64,000 bases of DNA, from contig NC_088101.1 in NCBI RefSeq assembly GCF_036370855.1, positions 5,649,501 through 5,713,500 on the forward strand, in the 5' to 3' direction. Below are positions 38,196-50,100 of the stretch, in pieces. Positions within the stretch are counted from its first letter, which is position 1. Each line of letters starts with the position of its first letter. A program made the position numbers and the translations under genes. Under the pieces are notes generated by a model. It did not search any database and was not told where the DNA came from. It was given only the letters and a program-made list of their open reading frames with translations. The DNA comes from Dromaius novaehollandiae. Its lineage: Eukaryota; Chordata; Aves; Casuariiformes; Dromaiidae.

Positions 38196-41100
38196 GATCT
38201 CCTGCCCCGAGCAGCTGGGGGCCCCCGGCGTGGGGCACTGCAGCTGCTGCCCGCCACGTGCGGGGGGCCTCGATGGACCGCCGCCTCCACCAAGCTGCAA
38301 CGACACCAATGCCGCGGGGAGGCACCGTGGGCGCCTGGCTGCGATGCCACCGGCACCCCGTGGCTCCTGGCCAGGGCGGCTTCCCCGGCAGCACCCCGAG
38401 GCCATGCGAGCCCCGTGCACGCCCCAGCTGTTGGCACCCGGGGGGCCTCCGGACGCCTCCTTGGCCCGCGGGGCAGCAGTGCAGCCACCAGCACCTACCT
38501 CCCGACAGGAACGCCAGGTCCTGCTGCTGCAGCCACGCGGTCGGCACTGTGTCCAGGAGGAGGCCTGGCATGAGGATGCCACCATCAGGGCATGGCCACG
38601 GCCACAGCCATCGCCATGGCCCCGACCCCACCTTGACCCCGACCCCGGGACGCGGCTGCGAGCAGTGCCAGAACCCAGCGCTGCCTCTCACCCAGGACGT
38701 GGACGGCTGCCGCCTGCGGCGCCACGCAGCTCCCCATGCAGCAGCTCCGGGCTGTGCTCCAGAGCCTCTCCAGCAGCACGGGGCAGTCTTGGGCCTGGGG
38801 CAACGCAGGGGCTCAGGAGCTCGTCGCTGGCTCCAAGCACCCCTCCGTCCCCCCTCCATCCTCCCTCCACCCACGGCCCATGCCCACGTGGCCCCCCGGC
38901 GCGAGAGCCACAGGGCGGGCGGCCGGCGCAGGGACATGGCCCCGGCGCAGTGCTCGCTCACCAGGTGCCTGCAGATCTCATCCTGCAGCTCAGCCGCGCT
39001 CAGCCCGATGCCCGCAGCAATGCGCTGCCGCACCCTCTTCGACCCCAGAAACGGGGCGCACAGGTGCAGGGAGACCTTGCACGCCTGGAAAAGAGCACCG
39101 GGCCTGGTCACGGGGATGCTGCGCGCCTGCCCCGGAGCTGAGCGAGGAACCTCGCCGCCGCAGCAGCACCAGCCAGGGCCTGTGGACACGTTGGCAGCCC
39201 GCGTGGACAGGAGCGGCTTGAGGGCTCTTACGCTGCAGACGGCTGGGGCCGGGTCCCCGAGGTGCAGCACCAGGCTGGGAAATGCCGCCTCCACCTCTCT
39301 GCTGAAAAACGACCTCCTCCCTGAAGCAGAGGAGGCCAGGGTGCCATAGAGGACGAAGGCCGAGCAGCGCAGCACCTCTTCCTCCTGCAATGAGAAAGGC
39401 TGTTGGGCAGAGGCTGCGAGCGAGGGTGCCGCGCACGAGCCGCTGGGCCCCTGTGACGGCTCCCGCCTGCTGACAGGAGAGCGAGCGACTCCACTCACCG
39501 CCCCCCAGAACGCCCGGCTGGCCCTGGTGATCTCTTCAAAGGCAGAGCCCACGGCCCTCGCCTCCAGCAGCCCCAGCACCTTCGCCAGCACCAGCAGGCT
39601 CTCGGCAGCCACCTCTGTGCTGGCCGCGTCCTCCAGGCCTCTGAGCAGCACCGACACCACGGCCGCCCCATGCCTCCGCAGCTGCAGAGCGACAGGCGCA
39701 TGAACTGCTCACTGCTCCCACCTCTCACCGCTGCTCTCCGCCGCGGCGCCAAGGACGGCACTTGCCGGAGCAAGCCCGGAGCAAGCCCGGAGCAGACCCC
39801 AGCACCAGGAGCCCCAGCCGGCACCCCGTGTCCCCTTTGCCACCCTGATGATGCCAGAGCGAGGAGCGCGGCCTCAGCACGGCCCCGCGCCTGCCCCTGC
39901 TCCTCTCTCTGGGCTCCTCAAGCCCCCTGGGCAGCTCTCCACTCTGGGCTGCGCTCAGAGCCCAGGAAAGGCCGCCTCACCTTCGCGGGTGCTCCGCTGG
40001 CCGCGTTGCCCAGACCTCTCATGGCCATCTGCTGCACGGTGCTGACGGGGTCGCGTGCTCTCTCCCCCAAGGCCTCTAGGAGCGGCTTCAGCAGCTTCCT
40101 CTCCTCCACTAGCTTGTCCTTCATCAGCTGCAATCAAGCCACGTGGCTGCTAGCATCGGCCACGATTCGCACCGCGCGAGACGCAGGAACCCCTCCGAGC
40201 CCCCCCCTGCTCTGCTGCTGCCTCACCTCGGCAAAGAAAGCTGTGGCCGTGAGCCGCAGGTTGGCGGAGGGCGAATCCAGCCAGGGGAAGAGGTTCTGCA
40301 GCAGGCGCTGTGGGACGAGCTCTGCGCGGAGCAGCATGCTGCGCACAGAGCACGAGCAGGCTCGTGACACGCAGTCACGCGGGACGGCCGCAGGCCGCGA
40401 CTCCCACCTTCTCCCGCTCCCACGCAGACACCGCTCTGCACCTCAGCAGAGCTCCCAAGTGCGCAGGAAGCTCCCAGCAACCCTTTCCCTGGGCGCAGCC
40501 CCCGCAACAGGGCAGGGCGCATCCCGGGCTCTCACCTCGCCAGGAGACACACGCCGGTGCTGTGAGCCTGGGGCTCTGCCAGGGACGCCCACGCTCCCTG
40601 CTCCCGGAGCAGCCGCAGCCACCGACTGTCCAGGCACCTCGCCAGCACCAGCTCCAATGCCACCACAAAAAGGCTGGTGAAAAAAACCAAAGAAAGCTCC
40701 AGGCACAGCAGTTTGGGGGAAGATTTCTCTTCAGCAGAGCCCCGCAACGGCCCCCGGCCGCAACACAGAGTCTATGGGCAGGAACGACCGTGCTGCGGCC
40801 AAATCCCCAGGCGCGCTGCCCTGCAGCGACCAGTCCCACCACCTCACGGAGGCAGCCCAGTGCCAGCGGGACAATTGGGTGCTCCTGCAAGGCCATGGAC
40901 CGCACGACCAAAGACCTGGGGCACAGGCCAGCCCTGCCCCTGCCCCTACTCCTGCCACTGCCGCTCCTCACCTGCCCGGCATGTCAGCGCTCTCCAGGTC
41001 CCCAACGGACGGTGCCAGCTCTTCCCCCAGCGTCTCACTGACCTGCCTCAGAAGGCCGGGAAGCAGGGAGGGAAGCAGGCGCTGGACCAGTGTCTTCCTC

Positions 41101-44100
41101 TGCAGCACTGACACCACCTCGCAGAGGGCGTGGGTGATCTGCAGAGAAATCCAACCAAGAGCCACCTGGTAAAACAAGGGCTTTTCCCACCAGCCACGGC
41201 CCCTGCCAGCCAGGGAGCTTTCACTGTCTCCAATTCTCACTGCAGCGACAGCCTTGCGGCCCAGCAGCAGCAAACTGTCCCGGCTCCCCACACTGCTAAC
41301 GCTGTCGCCACCCCGGCACAGCACCCCGCGAGGCTCCACGGGCACTCGCAAAGGGCACAAAACTCCCGTGTGCAGAAGCACGAGCTGGAAAGCAGATGTG
41401 GAGTGGCACTAATGCCTGGGCCGCTGACCGTACCGTGCGAGGCTCCAGGGCAGCCTGGCTGCTGCCCAGCTCCCGAGTGCAGCACTCGCTCCTGTGGCTG
41501 CTCTTTCCCGCTGCCCTTAACTTTTCAGTTAAGCACACCAGGATTTGGCACCCCAGGACGCTTCTCCCCAGGCTCCTCCACACCTCCACCGTGTCGCTGC
41601 AAGGGAACAGATGCTTGCCCGTAAGCCCGCATCCCCAGGTACCTGCGGCACCCTCACGAGAGGCCAAACGCTCCCCTCGTCTGCATCGGGGATGGCGATG
41701 CCCAGGTCCGGACAGGGAAACAAGCCCATGATCCTGCAGCGCTCGCCTTTCCCGGGGAAAAACCACCTGCTTCCGACCGGGACCCCCCACGCAGGCACAC
41801 CCCATGGCTGGGTCTGGCGGCAGAGGGAAGGGCGAGTGCACAGACCTGTCTGTGGGCGGGCACGCCTGGAGGAGGCTGTCGAGCACCGGCTGTGGGTGAG
41901 AGTGGGCCAGGAGGAACACGGCCCGCAGCACAAAGCACCTGCGAGCGCTCTGCCGGGTGCTCCGCAGGCAGGTGTAAAGGAGGTGCACGAGTTTGGGCAC
42001 CTGAAAGGAGGAAGGCGACAAAGAATGGCTCGGCACGTCCTTTCCCCGTCTGTCTTCGGGGCCAACAGCCAACAACAGAGAGCAGCCAAAGGCAAATGCA
42101 AAAAACGCCTCTCTCACCTCCTCCTGGAATATTTGCTCTCCGCAATCCCCCAGGAAGGTAAGCGTCCACCGCTCAGCGGCCCACGCGCACACGGGCCTGG
42201 TGCACAGCAGGCTCTCCACAATGCTACTCATGAAGCCTGAGGCCTGGCCTTGGGGGAAATATTTGCAAACGAGCTGGGGAGAAATCAGAAACACAAGCGA
42301 CCACCTCACAGGCTGCTCAGATGCAAAACTCACGTCCTGACAGCAGCACCCACACACACACACACATACATATTGTGGCCCCCACTCTGCACTCCAGGGG
42401 CCAGTTACCTTCGCGATGTTGGTGGAGGTGGCCAGCAGAGACTCAGAGGTGACGGCACTGAGCCTCTCACGCAGGCGCCCGATCTCGTTGGTCCAGGGCG
42501 CCACGTCTGTGTTCTCGGCTGCAGCCAGGAGAAAGAGGAGTCATGTTTGCGGGGAACCAACCTCCGGCCACGCGGGTGGATAAGGGAGGACCCAAGGGAG
42601 GGTGGCGAAGGCCACGTCAAGCCAGGGCCCCCCAACGTAGCGCAGTGGGTTTGCCAGCCAGGCGAGGGTCCGGCCGCAGACAGGGACGGTCCCTGGCACT
42701 GGGGACACCGTCCTGCCCTCAGCAGCGGGGACAGCTCTGCCCGCTCTCCTCACCTCCTGTTCGGAGCAGGTGGCCGAGGCAGGTCACTGCCCACCAGCGG
42801 GACGCGGCCGACGTGTCGCACGTCAGAGGCCCCAGCAGTCCCGCCAGGGAGCCGAACCACTCGCAGGCACGGCCTCGCTGTGGGAGCAAGAGGCAGGCAA
42901 AAAGGTCACCGGTAGCCCCGTGGCTGCTCTCCCTCTCCTGGCCGCACTGCCCCCAAGCCGCAGCTGACCTGGGGGCAAACGAGGGGCTGCCCTGCAGCCC
43001 CAGGAGGCCCCAAACCCAGCACCCGCCCACACAGAGCTCCCTGTGCATGGGGTCCCCGCTCACCCTGTGCTCGCATCTCTCTTCATAAGAGCCCAGCACC
43101 TGCACGCACACCTGCAGGGCCCTCTCCCGCTCGCATGCGTGGGCCGAGGTGAGCCAGCGCCGCAGGACCTGGCACAGGCAGACCTGTCTCACCACGGGCA
43201 TCCTTCTGCTCGACACCCCTCGCTGGCCCTCTCCCTTCCCGACCCTGCTACCTCCGCGGCCCCAGTCTCTCTGGGCGACCCGGCCCGTGGCGAGGAGCCC
43301 TTCCCCGTGGGGACCTCCCCACTCCGGGCTCCTGCCGTGGGCAGCATTGAGTTGTGCAGCACCCCTCGCTCACAGCTGCGGCTGGGGAGAAGCTCTGGCT
43401 CATCTAGGGGCTCTGCAGGACACTGCAAGCTGCCTGCAAGGAAGCTGCGGCCGATGGCAAAAGCCTGGATACAAACTTTGGGCAAGGGGGCCTGGAACTA
43501 GGACCATTCCACTCTCCGCCAATGTGGGCGTTGCACCTAGTTACAGGGAAGCTCCCCTCCTCGGACCAGCCCCACGGGCACGATCCCCACGGCTCTGCCC
43601 CGCTCCGGCAGTGGCAACACTTTCCCTGCCACGCCGAGGACACTCACCTGCACCATGTCCTCGAAGCGGATGGGGGCCAGCTCTGCCCAGAGAAGGGCTC
43701 CCATGAGCTGGCCCAGCGCTCGCAGGGACGGCGCCTGCACACCCTGACACCAGAAAGGGGGACTGAGGCCGGGCACCCTGCGGAGACGCCAGCGCAGCCA
43801 GCGGCTGCCGGAGCATGGGGTGCCCGGACCTGAGCCCCCACCGAGGGGCAGCTGAGAAGGGCCAGTGCCTACCGGTGAGCATGAAGCAGCCACCGCCGTC
43901 TGCCCTCTCCTTTCCATCTGCTCCGGGCGACGAAGGCACACGATGCCCTGGCAGCACAGAGCCAGGAGGTGGCGGTTTTCCTCCCTGCTCAGACGGGGCT
44001 TCAGCTTGCTGCCAGCAGAAAAAAGGCACAGAAGACAGAGAGGCCGCTTACTAGCACTCTCCAGGCCGAGTCAGAGGACGACTGCCTTTGGCCCCATCGA

Positions 44101-47100
44101 CAGCCCCAAATCCAACACCCGCAGCCCCAGCCAGACCAGCCAGCTGCGCTGGGACATGCAGTGACTCCCACAGCCCCAGGGACAGACCCTACCTCAACTG
44201 CTGCATGGCCACGAGGGCCCGGGGGTGCACCGGGGACTCCTGGGGCTCTTCCTGAATCACCTCCTGCAAGTCACAGGCAGGCACACGCAAGGTGGGCAGC
44301 GGGCAGGGGTGCCGCAGAGCCTTCCCACCCACCCCGACCAGGGGCTCTGCTGCCAGACCCCGCAGGCACCGGCTCCACCACCCCCATGGCTCCCACCAAG
44401 GCCCCGCAGGATGACGTGGCAGCTCCCTGGCGCCCGGACACACCACATTCCCCTGCCACGGCCCTGAGCAGCAGCACCCGCGCGCCCCGCCGGCTGGGGA
44501 TGTGGCTCAGGGCCCTCGGGAGCTCGCGCACTGCCCCAGGAGACCATCGGGCTCTGCACAAACCTGCCCCACGGCAGAGCCCAAAGCTCCCCTGCGCAAC
44601 GTCCCCGGCTCTGGGCACTCACCAGCAGGGTCTGCAGCAGCTCCCGCTTGCAGCAGAGCTCAAACCTGGGGCCGGCGCCTGCAGCCTGGATGGCAAGGCT
44701 GATCTCAGTGACGCTCTGCACCAGGGAGAGCTTCAGCTGCGCATCCTGATCCCAGGGGAGAAAAACACACTTGGAGCTCTTCCAAGGCCCCAGGGCTGAA
44801 AGAGCAGCTGGGCTGGGGGGGATCCGCCTCCAAGCACAGCACAGGGACAACACTGTGCCCTCCGGGAGCCCCGCGGAACCCAGCTCAGCACCTGCGCCCC
44901 ACCAAGGAAACCTCTCTCCCCTCCTGGGAAGGAGCCTCCCACGGGGAGGGGAGCAGCTGCCCAGCTGCCAGCTGGAAAGACCCCGCAGACCCTGGCCCAT
45001 GGCAGCAGGGCGAGCAGCACTGGTGCTGGCTGTGACGGGAGAGGTGCGCGTGGCAAGGCCCAGGAGAGGCCGGAGCTGGTGGCACCCGGCCGGCTCTGCC
45101 CCGCGCCCCGAGCACCCACCTGGCAGCCCTCTCGGTAGAGCTGCAGGACATTCGCCACCACGTCTCTCTCGACACGGGCGAGCAGCTGCTCCCTGGGGGC
45201 GCGCAGCGCCATCCGGCCGTACATCACCAGCAGCGCAGCGCGAGTAGCGCGGGTCCTTCTTGCCTTGCTCTGCCGGGGCGTCGACGGAGAAGCACCGAGA
45301 CGTCAGCCCGTGGCCCTGCTGTGCCCGGGACCCCACGCGCTCCCGAGGCGGGAGCTGCCCCGCACCCGACCGGCGGCTCAGCTCCCCACGCACCTCCCGG
45401 CAGCTCCCCGCAACAACACCCCGGGCCCTTTACCTTCTTGCGTTTCAAAGTCCCCGTGAACTCCTTCACCAAGGACAAGGCCAGCTGGAAGTGGCTCTCG
45501 GCACAGCGGGACACAACTGAAACCATGCCCTGCAGCACAGCAGAAACGGGGAGTCGCTCCAGCCCCAACGCCCAGCCCTGGCTGACTCCGCTTTCCCCAG
45601 GGAAACAGCCGCAAACAGAACAGCAGCAAGGGCTGCAGCAGGGCACGCAGAGCCCCTCTGTCCCAGGGACATGCAGGGGACACGCGGGAAAGCAGGGCGA
45701 CATGAGGAAACTTCACCTGCGCCTGCCACAGCTCCAGGAAGTTGGCTGCTTTCAGGTGCTCCAAGGTCTGCTCCTGCACGTGGTGGAGACACCCACAAGC
45801 TGCCAGGGCCGTGCCGAGAGCCTTGTACAGGAACCGCTGCAAGAGAAGAGGCCGAGCCCCGCCTGTGGTGACAGCCCAGCCTGGCCAGAGAGGGCCAGGC
45901 CACACTGGCCACACTGTGCCAGGACCTGCCGAGGCGCCCGCGGCACCGGCCCCACAGCAGCCGGCGGCCAGCCTGGCCCCGCCGCCAGCTCAGCACAGAG
46001 GGGAGTGCGAGCCCCTTCGTGGGGAAAGAGAGCAGGCAGCAGGGAAACCAGCCCACGCGGCAGAGCACCACCGCCAGCCCTCGCCCCGGCCTGAGTGTCC
46101 CCGGGCTCTGCCGCCGCAGCCCTCGGGGCGCGCGAGCCACAGCCACGCCACGCAGGGAACAAACCTTCTCCCAGGACAGGCGGGGAGAGCTGCCCAGCTG
46201 CCGGCTCAGCTCCTGGCTCAGGCCCACGGTCCAGGCCTCGCTCGCAATGAGCTCCAGAGAGGTTTGCAGGAACTAGGGCAGAGCGGGAGATGAAGCAAAT
46301 GCCCCCCTGCCCTTGGCCGGGGCCTTTTGCTCATCCAAGTGGCCCTGGAGACTGCCGGGCAGAGCTCCCCCTCGCGACAGCCTGTCTCCTCACCCGCCCC
46401 TCTTGCAACCTGCCTCTCGCTCTTCCCCTAATGCGCCACTCGAGGCCCCTGGGCTCGGTACACGCCAGAAGCAGGCGGTGCCACGGCATGGGGCCACGCT
46501 GGAGGCCTCTGCCCCAGCCTTCGGCTGCATTTGTGCTCAGCTGTGCCCCACGTGCCCAGAGCAGCTCCTCTGAGCGGGCAGCACCCACGGCTGGAGCAGG
46601 CGCCGGGGGCTCGGGATGTGCCCGCACCGCTCGGTGCCCAAACAGGGAGCCCCCAGGTTCCTCCCACCACTTTTCCTGCCCCCCATTTGCCCTATCCAGC
46701 AAGGGCCCCCACAGGGATGCTGTACCTTCAGCAGAAGGCTCTCCCACTCGGCCACGTCCAGGGAGCTCGCTGTTGTTCCTGCAAAGCCCGAGGAAGCAAA
46801 GCCCTCGCTGTTATCCCAGCGAGCACCACGGCAGAGCCCGGGTGTCTCCTTTGCAGTCTGATGCCCCAAAGCCTCAGGCCACCAGGCTGACAAGCGCCCG
46901 CAAACCCGGCACCGTTCCCTGCTGCCAGGCTGGGGAGCTGAGGGCATTTTGCTGCCCCCTCCACCCCCAGCCTCTCCCTCCCGCCAGCACTTTACCTGCC
47001 AGGTGCTGCAGCAGCAGGGGGATGTCTGCGGCCCACTTCGCCCCCACGGCTCCGTGGATCGTGCCGGGGAGCGCCTGCAGCAGCTGCAGGGCTGCAGCTC

Positions 47101-50100
47101 CACGGCCACCGCCCGCGTGTGGAGCCACTGCCGCCACCACCTAGGCCAGGGCAGGAGAGAGATGGGCTCGCTCCTGCCCCAGGAGCTGTGGCTACCCTGC
47201 AGGCAGGCAGGTTAGCACTGCCCCGGCTTGCAGCAGGCAGCCAGTGGCTTTGCCCAGGGACTGCCGTGCCACAGGAGGAGCAGGAGCCCCTGACAGGCAC
47301 CCTGCGACACGCTCCTGCCTCCTCCCGGGGCACCCGGCACCGGCCTCAGCACCATCTCTCCTGCCCTCTGCCCTTGCCCCAGCCACAAAAGTTCTTTCCC
47401 CGGGGCCCCGCTACTCACCAGCAGGCGAGCCAGCAGGGCCTGGGGAGCTGGCAGAGCGGCTGTGGGCAGAAAGAAAGGCTGCGTGAGACGCCCAGCCCCA
47501 CCGGGCCCTGCCCGCCCCATGTCCCAAGCCCTCACGCGGGGCTGAAGGGGACCCCGGCCGCGCCACCTCCGCACAGTCCCTGCCGGGCTCCCGCGCTGAA
47601 CAGCCGCCGCTGAAGGCAGCCCCAGCACGGCAGGAACCAGCCCCTGGGCCCCGGCAAGAGCTGGGCGCAGCAGCGCCAGGTGGCTCTGCCCCTGCCCCTG
47701 CCCCTGCGCGGGGCTGGCAGGGGACGCAGGCACACGCACTGCCCTGCGCCCACCCAGCCTGGCACAGCGCTCCGCGACTTTCTGCTCCCCACCTGGCTCC
47801 TCAGACTCCAGGGCCTCAGGCGCTGCCTCCTCTTGCTCCTGCTCTGCCCTGTCCCGTCTCTCGGCCAGGCTGCGCAGGCAGCGGCAGAGCGGGACCATCA
47901 TGCCCGTGTACTTGGCTGGCACCACGTACCACAGCAGCTTCGGCCACAGGAGCTGCAGGCAAGAACCAGGCCATTTGGCACACTGGCGTTTCCACCTCTC
48001 CAGTCCAGTCCCCCCGCATCTCCGGCACCGGCCCAGGCCCTCGGCCTTGCTCCTTCCCTAACTCAGCAGCTCCGGTCTCGCCCTGCCTTCCTCCTCCACC
48101 TTCTCTCCCTCTCGCCCGCCGTGCTTCGCACCCCTTTCCCCCTCCCAGCACCAGCAAGTCCGGCCCCGCAGAGCTCGCCCCGGCTCTTCTCAGCTGCGCT
48201 GGTGGCTAAGGTGGGGGGTCCCAGCGCACAGGTGGAGGACGACTCACTTTGGCCACCGCTCCAGCAGAGACATCCAGCGTGCCCAGCACGTGGGCGCACA
48301 GGCTCTGAACAGCCCTTTCTTCCCGCGCTTCCACCATGCTAAGGTTTCCCATTGCCTGCAAGACAGACGCGGGAAACACCCATCACTGCCCCATCCCAGA
48401 CCTCGCGGTGCATGCGACAGGGAGGCCGCTCCCTCCGGGGCACTGTGGCCGGCGGCCCTGCTGTGCCGGGCTCCCCGCCGCCAGGGACACCCACGGCAAT
48501 GCGGCACAGCCAGGGCATGGGAGGCAGCCCCGGTGCCGCACTCTGCCCTTACCAGTCTGCCCGAGGCCCGGCTGAACTCGCTGAAGAGGTGCCCCACCAC
48601 GTCCCACGCCGAGCAGCCCAGGGCACTGGAGCGCAGCAGCTCCCCAATGAAATGCAGCACTGCCCTCCTCACCTGCAGTCACGGGAGGCTGCAGTCACGA
48701 CCCGGCCCAAAGCCCAGCGGAGCTGCCTTCGCCGTGCTGCAGCCCTTCTGGCTGGGCCGCGCAGCAGCAGCCCTCACTCCCTGGCCGCCACCGGCCTCCA
48801 GCCCCGGGCCCTGCCTTGGCCTGTGGCTATGGCCTCACCAGGCTCTGCCTGGGAAAAGGGCTGCTCTGCCCCGGTGGCAGCACCAGCCCTGCCCAAACCA
48901 GCTCACCTGGGCCGCGGGGTCATGGCACACGGACTGCACCAGCTTCGCAAACAGGGGCAGCTTCTCCCTCGTGTCCGGGGCTGCAGGAGACAAGGAGAGG
49001 TGGGTGCTGAGGCCGAGCCCCCGTTCCTGCAGGGATTCGTCACCGCTCCCCGGCTTTCCATACACAAGCGGGGCAAAAAAGCAGGGCCAGACTGCGCGTC
49101 AGAAGAAGCAGCAGCATCCCAGGGGGACGCCATTTTTCCGGCCTGCCTTACTGACCGTCAGAGCGGACCAGAGCTTGCAGCACTGCCACGGCTGCCACGC
49201 GATCGGCCTTGCTCCCGTTCCTCAGCTTGTAGTAGAGGAACTCGATGGTCTCCTCCGGGCAAATTCGGGCTGTGGGGAAGAAATCACGCTTGGCATCAGT
49301 GAGCAGTGTCTTCCCACTCGGGCAGGTTCGCAAGAGAGCTGCTGGGACACGGCGGTGCGGCACCAGCTCGCCTCTGCTTACCCTGCAGCACCATGCAGCG
49401 GCACAGCTCTGCTCTGTGCTCTGGGCTGGGCGGCTCCATCTCATCGCAGAGCTGTGGGAACAAGGCACGTTTCAGAGAAAGCCGGATCGGCGGGGAGAGG
49501 GACAGAAAAGCAACCGCACTGTCAGCGCTCGTCTCGCGGGTGGCTCTGGGCACAGAGCCACAACCAGAGCCCCGAGCCCCAGGCACACGCAGAGCTGTGC
49601 AGCAGCCAAGGCTGCCCAGGAGCCCCAGGCCAGCGACGCGGCACCAGGCCTTACCTGCTGGTGCACAGCAGTGGCGATGGCCAGATGCCTGGCCCGGGGC
49701 ACGCGGGTCTGAATGTCTGCCACAGCCCCCAGGAAATAGCCGAGACTCTGCAAGGGAGTGTGGGAGGGAGGGAGAGGGCGGCTGTCACTGCGAGCCACCC
49801 AGAAAGCGAGAAAGCAGCATCGCTGGGAGATGCCGCGGCTGGAACCCACTTGCAGGGAAACCCCAGCCCCGCACGGGGCTTCTGGCTCATCCTTCCCACA
49901 GAGCAGCACCACGAGGTCTCTCCTCCACGCAGCCCTGCCGGGATGGCCTTTCCTGGCACACTGCCCCCCCTTGCACCTCTCCCCGTCACAGGGGCTGGAC
50001 GCGGCCCTGGGCGTGAGGGCAGAGCTCCTCACACACTCCCAGCCCCGGGAGGCGGCGCAGCCTCCCCTCCCAAGCCACTCGCCCCAGCCACTCACCACTC

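Noticed and set aside
36961-39141. A 726-codon forward open frame
   Set aside because: It runs from the CT tract through the C-rich minisatellite and then antisense to real MROH exons, so it is a compositional and antisense shadow.
38191-39660. A 489-codon continuous minus-strand frame at the MROH 3' end
   Set aside because: It reads straight through several introns. Only parts of it match the family; the spliced exons listed are better supported.
43169-43195. Longer version of MROH exon 26 using an upstream acceptor
   Set aside because: The upstream AG also keeps the frame and adds VCLCQ, but the family alignment continues directly from VQ into the LRRW-type helix, so the downstream acceptor was preferred.
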